NCBI RefSeq assembly: GCF_021389975.1
Contig: NZ_CP089981.1
Location: 4,365,501-4,429,500 of the forward strand
Direction: 5' to 3'
Length of the DNA stretch: 64,000 nt
Source: Fulvivirga ulvae
Lineage (GTDB): Bacteria; Bacteroidota; Bacteroidia; Cytophagales; Cyclobacteriaceae
Position 1 is the first letter of the stretch. Every line of letters starts with the position of its first letter. A model generated the notes under the pieces. It did not search any database, was not told the origin of the DNA, and saw only the letters and a list, made by a program, of their open reading frames with translations. The position numbers were made by a program, and so were the translations under genes. Below are positions 34,832-42,441 of this stretch, piece after piece.

Positions 34832-35316
34832 CCTCTAAGCTGCTCTATCTCATCACGTGTAAGCTCAAGGTCGCTCTCCAGCCTGAAAAGTGAAGGTTTG
34901 TTGATAAAGAAGATGAACAGAACAAGGGGGATTAGCAACAGAACTGTCAGGTTGCCGGTAAGCAATACATTTACACACACAAACATGGCAGGAAGCTCGA
35001 GAATAGCCGCTTTTATAAGCAGGGCTGTTTGATATGTTGTAAGCTTTTCATTTAATGCCCTGTTACTTCCTTTTATTCCTTTTATGAATTTGGCAAAGAG
35101 TATCATGCTCATGGGCATGGATAGCAGAACCATTGCAGCACTGATATACGTAAATATTTGTAAGTCCTGTTTGGCCAAGGAGTCAGGTTGCATTAGCTGT
35201 ACGTAATTAATGATTAATACAGCTAATGCAAAGAGTACAATGGCTAATGCCATTGATGTATAGATTAATTTAATAACCCTGAATTGTTGCTGAGGTTGGT
35301 TTTTATGATTTTGCAT
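34828..35316 (-). CDS. Hypothetical four-helix membrane protein
   Basis: This 162-residue protein has four predicted membrane helices: LIYTSMALAIVLFALAVLII, IFTYISAAMVLLSMPMSMILF, LLIKAAILELPAMFVCVNVLL and LTVLLLIPLVLFIFFI. A polar N-terminus rich in Gln and Asn precedes them, and a charged cytoplasmic tail (ESDLELTRDEIEQLRG) follows. No enzyme motif is visible and I do not recognise the family. It is followed upstream (36 nt) by yebC on the same strand and may share its transcript. Confidence 0.75.
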   Translation of the reverse strand: MQNHKNQPQQQFRVIKLIYTSMALAIVLFALAVLIINYVQLMQPDSLAKQDLQIFTYISAAMVLLSMPMSMILFAKFIKGIKGSNRALNEKLTTYQTALLIKAAILELPAMFVCVNVLLTGNLTVLLLIPLVLFIFFINKPSLFRLESDLELTRDEIEQLRG

Positions 35317-35352
35317 AAAACAATTTATGCAAAATCAGACTCAATCAAAAGC

Positions 35353-36063
35353 TCAGGCTATATTGGTGAAAACGGCCTGAACGTCGTCATCATCCTCTAT
35401 CTTATCAAGCATTTTTTCTATGTCCTCCATTTGCTCTTCGGTAAACTCTACCGGGGAGTTGGGGTTTCGCTGAAGTGATGCTTTGTTTACCTCAATACCC
35501 ATATCTTCCAGGGCTTTTGAAAGTGTTCCGAAATTGGTATAATCCCCGTAAACATACACAACGCCATCTTTCTCCTCAATCTCTTCCATGCCGGCATCTA
35601 TAAGCTCAAGCTCCATTTCTTCTATATCCATTTCTGCTGTTTTTTCAAACTCAAATACAGCATCACGGGAAAACATAAATTCAAGGGATCCTGTGGGTAC
35701 AAGGCTACCTCCGGCTTTATTGAAATATGACTTTACGTTGGCTACGGTGCGGGTGGTGTTGTCAGTAGCGCATTCTACAAACACCAAAACGCCATGAGGG
35801 CCTTTGCCTTCGTAGTTTACTTCTACATATGCATCGGCATCTTTGCCATCGGCTCTTTTTATTGCAGCCTCTATATTGTCCTTAGGCATGTTCTGACCTT
35901 TGGCATTTTGAATGGCTGTTCTTAGCTTGGCATTCATTTCCGGGTCAGTTCCACCCTCTTTAGCAGCTACAGTTATGGCCTTGGCTAGTTTAGGAAACAA
36001 TTTGGACATCTTGTCCCAACGCTTTTCTTTAGCTGCCCTTCGGTATTCAAACGCTCTTCCCAT
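35353..36063 (-). CDS. yebC: YebC/PmpR family protein
   Basis: The 236-residue protein begins MGRAFEYRRAAKEKRWDKMSKLFPKLAKAITVAAKEGG, followed by NAKLRTAIQNAKGQNMPKDNIEAAIKRADG and the GPHGVLVFVECATDNTTRTVANVKSYFNKAGGSL core, all typical of YebC. Family members have been described as DNA-binding regulators and, more recently, as translation factors that relieve ribosome pausing. Which applies here cannot be told. The acidic C-terminus (EEQMEDIEKMLDKIEDDDDVQAVFTNI) is normal for the family. Confidence 0.95.
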   Translation of the reverse strand: MGRAFEYRRAAKEKRWDKMSKLFPKLAKAITVAAKEGGTDPEMNAKLRTAIQNAKGQNMPKDNIEAAIKRADGKDADAYVEVNYEGKGPHGVLVFVECATDNTTRTVANVKSYFNKAGGSLVPTGSLEFMFSRDAVFEFEKTAEMDIEEMELELIDAGMEEIEEKDGVVYVYGDYTNFGTLSKALEDMGIEVNKASLQRNPNSPVEFTEEQMEDIEKMLDKIEDDDDVQAVFTNIA

Positions 36064-36148
36064 GGTATATAATCCTTGTTGAAATTTTTAATGCACGAAA
36101 TTAAAACAACTAATGATTTTGATAAAGGAAAATTTCTAATTATTCGGG

Positions 36149-36565
36149 TTATTTCTTTTCCATAAACCGGTCAACAGAATATTTTCCAGCTCCAAATACA
36201 AGAATGGTAGCAAATATTAGCAGGTAAAGCAAGGCAAACTCTTTCTTGCCAAACGGATCATCTGCATGGACGGCGAAGGCCGCTACCAGCATGGTAATGA
36301 TCAGGGGCAATGCCGCAAGCCTGGTACCTAAGCCAAGGATCAATAAAATAGAGCAAACAAACTCAGCGAGCACGGCCAGGGCCAAAGAGGCTGTCATTCC
36401 TAATCCTAAAAAATCATAGAAAGCAATTTCCCCTCCTTCAATTAAAGTCATAAGCTTTGGATAGCCATGGGTAAGCATAAACGATGCTGCAGAAATCCGG
36501 AGGATCAATAGCCATACATGCGAGGTTGAAGCAAATTGCGTGTTAAAAAGCTGTTTCATAATCAT
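36149..36565 (-). CDS. DoxX family membrane protein
   Basis: This 138-residue protein has four membrane helices and the DoxX signature LRISAASFMLTHGYPKLMTLIEGG, followed by FYDFLGLGMTASLALAVLAEFVCSILLILGLGTRLAALPLIITMLVA and the FALLYLLIFATILVFGAGKYSVD end. DoxX-type proteins lie in the inner membrane and have been linked to redox and quinone-related functions; the exact activity is not known. The start may be ATG 36565 or 36559. It is a single gene between yebC and the peptidase-like gene. Confidence 0.9.
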   Translation of the reverse strand: MIMKQLFNTQFASTSHVWLLILRISAASFMLTHGYPKLMTLIEGGEIAFYDFLGLGMTASLALAVLAEFVCSILLILGLGTRLAALPLIITMLVAAFAVHADDPFGKKEFALLYLLIFATILVFGAGKYSVDRFMEKK

Positions 36566-36634
36566 TGGTGTCTTGAAAATTTATATTGTTTCAGTCAAAA
36601 TATGTTCTACGGCATACTGGCAGTCAGGTTTATA

Positions 36635-37462
36635 TTATTTTACCTGTATATGAATATGATCATCATGCCGTACGGCCCGGCAGCCATGGTACCTTATTTT
36701 TGGGGAAGACAGGCCAAGCCTTTGTTTTAAATGAGGTTCAATAAATATCTTTTCTATGGAGTTGTGTGAGGCTAATAGCACGGTTAGGCTTTTGGTTCTG
36801 CGGTTATCCAATATAAACTTATCCTTGTTCCACTGTGGTACGATTTGTTCCATAAAACTATATTGCCAGAAACCCTGTTCTTCACATCTCTCAGGTTGAT
36901 CTTGCTCATCTTTCAAAGGACCGGAAAAAACCCCGTAGCCAATAGGGGATGGATGTTGTGGTGTGTATTCGCCATTGCTTTGCCGCAGGTAGTGAAAAGC
37001 CAGGTCGAGCTTTTTTCCATCATTATGGCTCAGGTGTGGAATGAGCGGGAAACCATTAAAAAATGGGAAGTTGGCATCCAGGTAAAAGGTGACCGTGCCC
37101 GGATACATTTTGTTGAGTTCATCGGAGGTACTCCTTGCAACCTCCAGTAACTGAGGCTTTACATAGTGCCTGTTGAGTAGCACGGTGGCTATGGTTAAAG
37201 GCTTAAGATGCTTGTTAAATAAAGGCAAAGGTACCCGCCCAAAAAGGGGCGCTGTCAACGGCACAATGACCAAAGACATAACCAGGTATATGCCTGAGAA
37301 AAGCATAAGCCTGAAAAACCCGTACTTTTTAACTTTTGCCATGCGCCGTACAATAAATAGGGACAGCAGTAAATATATCAAATAGACGATACCACCAATC
37401 TGGCTGATAAGAGTAAGTAAACTAAAAACCAGAATATGCAGTAATACTTTAATTATGGACAT
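36635..37462 (-). CDS. Membrane-anchored putative murein endopeptidase (MepA/M74-like)
   Basis: The 275 residues begin with two or three membrane helices (VLLHILVFSLLTLISQIGG, GIVYLIYLLLSLFIV, LMLFSGIYLVMSLVIVPL), then a soluble domain. That domain carries HLSHNDGKKLDLAF near residue 140 and HDDHIHIQV at the very C-terminus. The H-x6-D plus HxH spacing is the zinc-site layout of LAS peptidases such as MepA, which cut D-Ala-mDAP or related cross-links in peptidoglycan. Two cysteines in between (RCEEQGFW and GCRAV) could form a disulfide. The peptidase call is inferred from motif geometry, and the membrane anchor is unusual for MepA. Confidence 0.55.
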   Translation of the reverse strand: MSIIKVLLHILVFSLLTLISQIGGIVYLIYLLLSLFIVRRMAKVKKYGFFRLMLFSGIYLVMSLVIVPLTAPLFGRVPLPLFNKHLKPLTIATVLLNRHYVKPQLLEVARSTSDELNKMYPGTVTFYLDANFPFFNGFPLIPHLSHNDGKKLDLAFHYLRQSNGEYTPQHPSPIGYGVFSGPLKDEQDQPERCEEQGFWQYSFMEQIVPQWNKDKFILDNRRTKSLTVLLASHNSIEKIFIEPHLKQRLGLSSPKIRYHGCRAVRHDDHIHIQVK

Positions 37463-37565
37463 GTTAATGATGTGACGAAACTGCTGTTAAAAAACGTTGA
37501 AAATTTAGCTAAAATATAATTTTTCTGTTTTTAACGAGCGCATAATTTAGTATATTATATATTAT

Positions 37566-38357
37566 ATGAAGTCTATAGCTATAGGTATGAAAGTTCTCAG
37601 AAGTCTATATCTGATCATCAATTACAAAACTTTTATAGTTACCTTTTTGGCTATTGCTTCTACCTGGATTTGCAGTTACTATAAAATTCTGGCAGAATTT
37701 CCACTTACAGTAATTGGCATTGCTATAGTTTTTCCTGTTGTATTTTCTATTGACAGTGCTTATAAAAGGAGGGAAAGGGCGCTTGGGCTACTGGCCGATT
37801 TCAAAGCTCACCTGCTCTCCATTTACTATGCTTCACGTGATTGGCTGGATGAGGAAAACAATGATTTTCAAGAGAGAGTGAAAAATGAGGTACTGGAAAT
37901 CTATGCTTCTCTTCGTGTTTTGTTTACGGCAGATAAGGCTTCGGTAGTACAGGCTGAAAAATATATTTTCGATAAAATTTCTGACCTTTCTGTATTGGTT
38001 AAAGAATTTCGTCTGTATGGCCTTCAGTCAGGGGAAATGTCAAGGGCTAGTCAGTATGTCAGCAAACTGGCTATTTCCGTGGAAAACCTGAAGGTAATAC
38101 TCCATTATCGTACACCTGTCACATTGAGGGCCTACAGCAAAATATTTATTTATAGTTTCCCCGTATTGTATGCTCCATATTTTGCTTCCATAGCCCAGCA
38201 ATACTCAGCAGGCCTGGATTATATGATGCCGATCATGTTTAGCTTTATTCTCGTCAGTCTCGATAACATACAGGGGCACCTGGAAAATCCGTTTGATCAG
38301 ATAGGGGAGGATGATATCCGTTTTGATGTAGAGGATTTTGCAGAGATGATTGACTGA
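37566..38357 (+). CDS. Bestrophin-like membrane protein
   Basis: The 263-residue protein has hydrophobic segments at the N-terminus (TFIVTFLAIASTWICSYY, FPLTVIGIAIVFPVVFSI), and again after residue 190 (KIFIYSFPVLYAPYFA, MMPIMFSFILVSL). A helical cytoplasmic part lies between. The late block VSLDNIQGHLENPFDQIGEDDIRFDVEDF resembles the conserved post-membrane segment of bestrophin-type anion channels (LENPFG-DxxDLPLD). A channel role is inference from this pattern. It is convergent with the barrel protein gene, with a hairpin between. Confidence 0.5.
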   Translation: MKSIAIGMKVLRSLYLIINYKTFIVTFLAIASTWICSYYKILAEFPLTVIGIAIVFPVVFSIDSAYKRRERALGLLADFKAHLLSIYYASRDWLDEENNDFQERVKNEVLEIYASLRVLFTADKASVVQAEKYIFDKISDLSVLVKEFRLYGLQSGEMSRASQYVSKLAISVENLKVILHYRTPVTLRAYSKIFIYSFPVLYAPYFASIAQQYSAGLDYMMPIMFSFILVSLDNIQGHLENPFDQIGEDDIRFDVEDFAEMID

Positions 38358-38377
38358 CCGAGATATAAAATAAAGAA

Positions 38378-38407
38378 GCCCGTGCCGACCATAAAAGTAG
38401 CACGGGC
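38378..38407. terminator. Shared terminator hairpin between convergent genes
   Basis: GCCCGTGC (38378-38385) pairs with GCACGGGC (38400-38407) around a 14-nt loop. It lies between the stops of two convergent genes (38357 and 38412), where a bidirectional terminator is expected. T-runs are short on both sides. Confidence 0.6.
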
Positions 38408-38411
38408 ATTC

Positions 38412-40241
38412 TTACTTCCTGCCTGTAGGTATGAGCAAACCAATGTCCAAACCAATTTTTAATGGACTGAGCCGATAAGTGCTATTGGTATAGATGGAGC
38501 TAAAAGTTTGTTCTACATAAGGAGTGACAGTAAATGACCAATACGGAGTGAGAGAAACAACTTTTTCCAGACCACCTCTTACAGAAATCAATGTGCTTTT
38601 CGCATCGAATGTGTGCCGGTATTCATTCTCACTATATTTATGAGATATCGACTTCAACAGACTAACACCTGCCGTCAGATTATACTCCCGGCGCAGAAAT
38701 TTAACCCTTTGGATAACGCCCAGGCTGAGGCCCGCATACTGCACGGTGTTATGTACCTCGTTATTGGCTTCATTAGAGTAAGTAATTACGTCGAATGAAT
38801 CGTCTTGTACCTGAGTAACTTCCACACTATCAGCTATGATGTTATAAAAATTATAATTGGAGTACTCATTGATCATTTGCCAGGTTATCCCGGTGGTAAT
38901 GGTGGTGTTTTGCAGCACTTCGCGCCTGAGTTTGAGGCTAATTTGGTATCCTGCGTTTTTGAACGACATCTCGTTTTCATTTTCAAAGCCCGTGATATAG
39001 ATCATGTCTTTAGCAGGGTTTACTTTTTTAAAGGTATAGAACGTGCCGATCTCTGGTTGGAAGTGCCATTTAGAGCTACCGTTTCTTTTTTTGTTGTCTT
39101 GGAATGGAGCTGTTTTTTCTTTCTTTTTAACCAATATCTTTTTCTCTGTTTCAACGGTTGATGCACTGTCTAATGCTTCGCTCTTTGGTTTTTTACTACC
39201 TGTTTTTGAGGTGTGTTTATTCCGGTCGGGTTTTACAATATTACTGTTCTTTAGTGCAGTATGGGAGTCTGCGGGTAAGCTTTCATCATCAGCCTTTTCG
39301 ATAAGTTTCTTCTTATCTTCTGCATTGGATTCATTAGCATCATCATCATGCAGGTCAGGTGTCAGGCTTTGGGCCATATTTGACCGGTCAGTGAATGTGC
39401 GAATTTCCTGGCTGTTACCATTTGATTTTTCGAATTGTCTATCGTGATTCTCCGACGCTTTTTCGGTAGTCTCATGAAGTTTGTTTGTTGGTGTATCTTC
39501 AATGTATAAACTCATCCTGTCCCTGCCGTTTGTAGCGCCAGTCTTTACATCGGCAACTGCTTTATCATAGGTTTGCTCATTGGCATTATTTGCGTTTGTT
39601 TCTGATGTAAATGTTTTAACGTTCATACTTTCTGCATGGCTTTCCTGGCTGTATGCTTCGGAGCCCGTAGCAGCAGGCTGATGGGTGACTCCTTCATCTT
39701 CCTTGAGTGATTTTTCACGAGTACCCTCAAGCTTAGTCTTATTATTGTCATTGCTTCTTTGGGCTACCGACCCGGATTCAGAAATGTTAGTGATAAGCTC
39801 TTTTTGGATTGCTGAATTAGAATTTTCAGTATCAGTTTGACCGAAAGTGTCACGTTCATACTTTGTTGTTGCTAGACCTTGTTCTTTATCCTGAAAATCC
39901 TGATCACAGTTGGTCTTAGGTATCTCAATGCATGAAGCTGAATTGGCATCTTCCGTTTGAAGTATCGCAATATTGTCCTCGGTGCTACTGCCGTATAGTT
40001 CAGTTGCTACTTCTTTTTGAGAAGATGACTTAGACGAGAACAGGAAGTACAAAGCAGGGGCCAGCAGTAGCAACACTGCCGCAGCGGTATACCATTTGGT
40101 AAGATTGGCCTGCTTTTTATCCAGTACATTTTCAATGGATTTCCACCCATCTACAGGAGGTTCATCTTCCCAATGCTCCAGTTTATCTTTAAAATACTTG
40201 TTAAAGTCCTCGTTTTCAGACGACCCTTTTGTATTTGACAT
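38412..40241 (-). CDS. Anti-sigma-like membrane protein with C-terminal barrel-like domain
   Basis: The 609 residues fall into three parts. An N-terminal ~48-residue cytoplasmic segment (FNKYFKDKLEHWEDEPPVDGWKSIENVL) looks like the sigma-binding part of Bacteroidota anti-sigma factors, and a membrane helix (WYTAAAVLLLLAPALYFLF) follows. About 310 residues of polar low-complexity linker rich in Ser, Asn, Glu, Lys and Thr come next. The last ~200 residues (from KWHFQPEIGTFYTF) read as beta-strands like those of PorT/OmpA-type outer-membrane proteins. The gene overlaps the preceding sigma factor by 26 nt. The linker is long enough to cross the periplasm, so the protein might link an outer-membrane signal to the sigma factor. 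That is inference. Confidence 0.65.
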   Translation of the reverse strand: MSNTKGSSENEDFNKYFKDKLEHWEDEPPVDGWKSIENVLDKKQANLTKWYTAAAVLLLLAPALYFLFSSKSSSQKEVATELYGSSTEDNIAILQTEDANSASCIEIPKTNCDQDFQDKEQGLATTKYERDTFGQTDTENSNSAIQKELITNISESGSVAQRSNDNNKTKLEGTREKSLKEDEGVTHQPAATGSEAYSQESHAESMNVKTFTSETNANNANEQTYDKAVADVKTGATNGRDRMSLYIEDTPTNKLHETTEKASENHDRQFEKSNGNSQEIRTFTDRSNMAQSLTPDLHDDDANESNAEDKKKLIEKADDESLPADSHTALKNSNIVKPDRNKHTSKTGSKKPKSEALDSASTVETEKKILVKKKEKTAPFQDNKKRNGSSKWHFQPEIGTFYTFKKVNPAKDMIYITGFENENEMSFKNAGYQISLKLRREVLQNTTITTGITWQMINEYSNYNFYNIIADSVEVTQVQDDSFDVITYSNEANNEVHNTVQYAGLSLGVIQRVKFLRREYNLTAGVSLLKSISHKYSENEYRHTFDAKSTLISVRGGLEKVVSLTPYWSFTVTPYVEQTFSSIYTNSTYRLSPLKIGLDIGLLIPTGRK

Positions 40242-40776
40242 GATCTAGCAGTTTTAATTTCGACTTTATTATATCCCTCGCGCGTGAAAGCTGAGATTTG
40301 GATGTACCTTCCGAGATATCCATGATCTCCGCAATCTCCTTGTGGGAATAGCCTTCTATAGCGTATAGGTTAAATACGTGCTTGCAACCAGTTGGCAATC
40401 CACCTATGAGCTGCAAAAGTTCCTGGCCACGCAACCTGCCAAGTATATGCCCGTATTCTTCCTCATCAATTTTGTGCAGTGCACTTTCAGCGGGTACATG
40501 GTTCAGGTATTTTTTGTTTTTATGATAGTAGTTAACAGCTACATTGGCACTGATCCTGGTTACCCATGCTTCCAATGACTCGATTTTTACTGTTCTCGGT
40601 TTTTTCAGTGAGCTAAAAATATTGATAAATGCCTCCTGAAAGATGTCATTGGCATCATCCATAGTATTTGCATAACGTTTACAAACGCCCATTACCCTGC
40701 CTGAATACTTATGGTACAGAGCTTCCTGGGCCTTTCGGTCTTGTTTTTTACAGCCAATTATAAGATCTTCTTCCAT
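40216..40776 (-). CDS. RNA polymerase sigma-70 factor (ECF)
   Basis: ATG 40776 (MEEDLIIGCKKQDRKAQEALYHKYS) is preferred over TTG 40788. This 186-residue ECF sigma factor has region 2 (YANTMDDANDIFQEAFINIFSSL) and region 4 (LPTGCKHVFNLYAIEGYSHKEIAEIMDISEGTSKSQLSRARDIIKSKL) intact. It overlaps the downstream membrane protein by 26 nt. It resembles the sigma factor at 10788 in layout and in having a membrane partner, but pairs with a different type of protein. Target genes are unknown; the Ig-like lipoprotein upstream is a candidate by proximity only. Confidence 0.92.
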   Translation of the reverse strand: MEEDLIIGCKKQDRKAQEALYHKYSGRVMGVCKRYANTMDDANDIFQEAFINIFSSLKKPRTVKIESLEAWVTRISANVAVNYYHKNKKYLNHVPAESALHKIDEEEYGHILGRLRGQELLQLIGGLPTGCKHVFNLYAIEGYSHKEIAEIMDISEGTSKSQLSRARDIIKSKLKLLDHVKYKRVV

Positions 40777-40846
40777 GGGGCGTATCAATGGCCATAATTC
40801 CTTATGGCCATTGTTGGTTATCTCAGGGCTTGTTTACGGTTTAAAT

Positions 40847-42175
40847 TTATTGAACAGTTATGGTCACAGTGGCTTCACTACAACCGTCGTTGTCGCATAT
40901 TTTATATGAAAAACTGTCTGTACCTGTAAACTCATAACCCTGATCTGGCAAGTACCGGAAGAGCTCCCGGTCGTAATATATTACCTGGCCGTGCTGAGGC
41001 TGGTTTACAATGTAAGCGTTGACATCAAACATGCCTGCACCATTGAGGCTGTCGTTCATCAATATATTGTCATAATAAAGATCTAATGCTATCCCGTCAC
41101 CTGAGTTATACACTACCTGCTCAAATTCGGCAGGCGTATAGGTAAACTGGTCGTCATAGGCCTGTATTCCGGTTGTGGCTCCAAAGCCTGTAACTATGAT
41201 ATACACAGTACCAGTGCTGCATTGGCCATTGTAGCATACTTTGTAAGTAAAGCTGTCATACCCGTTGAACGATTGGTCTGGTGTAAACCTGAACATCTCC
41301 AGTGAGAAATACTTAGCAGTGCCATGCATTGGTTGGCCGGTTATACTAATATTCAATTGATTGTAAGGGATGCTGTCAAGTTCATCATTGCCTAAAATCT
41401 GATCCAGATTAAAGTCGAGGCTTTGATATGTAGGGTGCAGTGCGGCAAGGTATTCTTGATAAGTGTAAGCTATGGAATCTGAATGAACTTCGATTTCTGC
41501 AACAGAGTCATTTAAAACAACCTCTGCAAGGCCATAGTAAAAGATATCCGGATTCTCCCTTGTGGCGACTTCATAAATGATCTGTGTGGTGCCACTGTAG
41601 CTGCCCGAAGGGTAGTAGAAAATAAGGCCATCTGTAGCTACGGCTTCTCCCGAATGCGGATGCTCTACGATGTTAAGCGTACTTACATCAAATTGCTCGT
41701 AGCATGAGCTGTCGTTTTGCAGCACCGGGATCACCACCTGCTGGTCGGTGGGCAGGGCTTCCACTCTGTCGTAGTTTGCAGAAATGAAGCACGAATCGCT
41801 CTCTGTATCGAATTTGAAAGCGATAATCCCTTTGTCACATATGCCATTTACACATACTTGATATTCTGCGTCATCCGACCCGGTTACGAAATCCTGATTC
41901 GGTGTATATTTTAATAAGGCCGATTTTAGCAATTCAATTGATCCCTTTCCAGCCGTTCTCGAAATGCTGAAAGTACCATCTCCGGTAAGGTTAGCAGCCC
42001 GGACAAGGTCAATAATTACAGGGCTGTTTTCCTTTAGCCTCATGTTCACATCTTTTGCCTGATCTATTTCTTCCTGTGGCGGCATCACATCGCTATTGAC
42101 ATCATCACATGCCTGATAGGAAAGGGCCAGGGCACATACAACCCACCATTTATTAACTTGTGTTAGTAATTTCAT
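40847..42175 (-). CDS. Ig-like repeat lipoprotein
   Basis: The 442-residue protein has a lipoprotein signal (WWVVCALALSYQAC, lipobox Cys ~23). It carries about four bacterial Ig/cadherin-like modules: repeated phrases such as LLKYTPNQDFVTGSDDAEYQVCVNGICDKG, RFTPDQSFNGYDSFTYKVCYNGQCSTG and RYLPDQGYEFTGTDSFSYKICDNDGCSEA each end with a paired-cysteine turn. It probably sits on the outer membrane. The stop falls 58 nt... of spacer away from the sigma gene on the same strand, where transcription direction places this gene after... the sigma gene's start lies below it, so the lipoprotein is first in order. The binding partner is unknown. Confidence 0.75.
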   Translation of the reverse strand: MKLLTQVNKWWVVCALALSYQACDDVNSDVMPPQEEIDQAKDVNMRLKENSPVIIDLVRAANLTGDGTFSISRTAGKGSIELLKSALLKYTPNQDFVTGSDDAEYQVCVNGICDKGIIAFKFDTESDSCFISANYDRVEALPTDQQVVIPVLQNDSSCYEQFDVSTLNIVEHPHSGEAVATDGLIFYYPSGSYSGTTQIIYEVATRENPDIFYYGLAEVVLNDSVAEIEVHSDSIAYTYQEYLAALHPTYQSLDFNLDQILGNDELDSIPYNQLNISITGQPMHGTAKYFSLEMFRFTPDQSFNGYDSFTYKVCYNGQCSTGTVYIIVTGFGATTGIQAYDDQFTYTPAEFEQVVYNSGDGIALDLYYDNILMNDSLNGAGMFDVNAYIVNQPQHGQVIYYDRELFRYLPDQGYEFTGTDSFSYKICDNDGCSEATVTITVQ

Positions 42176-42393
42176 TTTTGTGTTAGTTGAGTTTCTAAAT
42201 GTTTCAAATCATTACCGGTGCGCACACAATTGAATAGTACAGAGAGAATAGTAAATGGTTGGAATCATTTGCGAAATTTTTGAAAAAAGATTAGGGAGTG
42301 CTTTCAATAAGTATGAAAAGCATTTTCTTTTTGTATGTCAAAATATTTGTCAGGGGCAGGTTTTAAATATAAAATGCGTGTAGGAGGAGGGTG

Positions 42394-42431
42394 AAAAAAA
42401 TCACCGTTTCCCGGCAACCAGGAAACGGTGA
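42394..42431 (-). terminator. Intrinsic terminator of the DUF885 gene
   Basis: TCACCGTTTCC (42401-42411) pairs with GGAAACGGTGA (42421-42431). On the minus strand the stem is followed by seven T (42400-42394). It begins 10 nt after the DUF885 stop codon. A canonical terminator. Confidence 0.9.
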
Positions 42432-42441
42432 ACTAAGTAAA

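Noticed and set aside
39200..40000. Low-complexity part of the barrel protein as a possible frameshifted gene
   Set aside because: The frame is continuous from start to stop, and a polar linker between a membrane helix and a C-terminal domain is a normal design.
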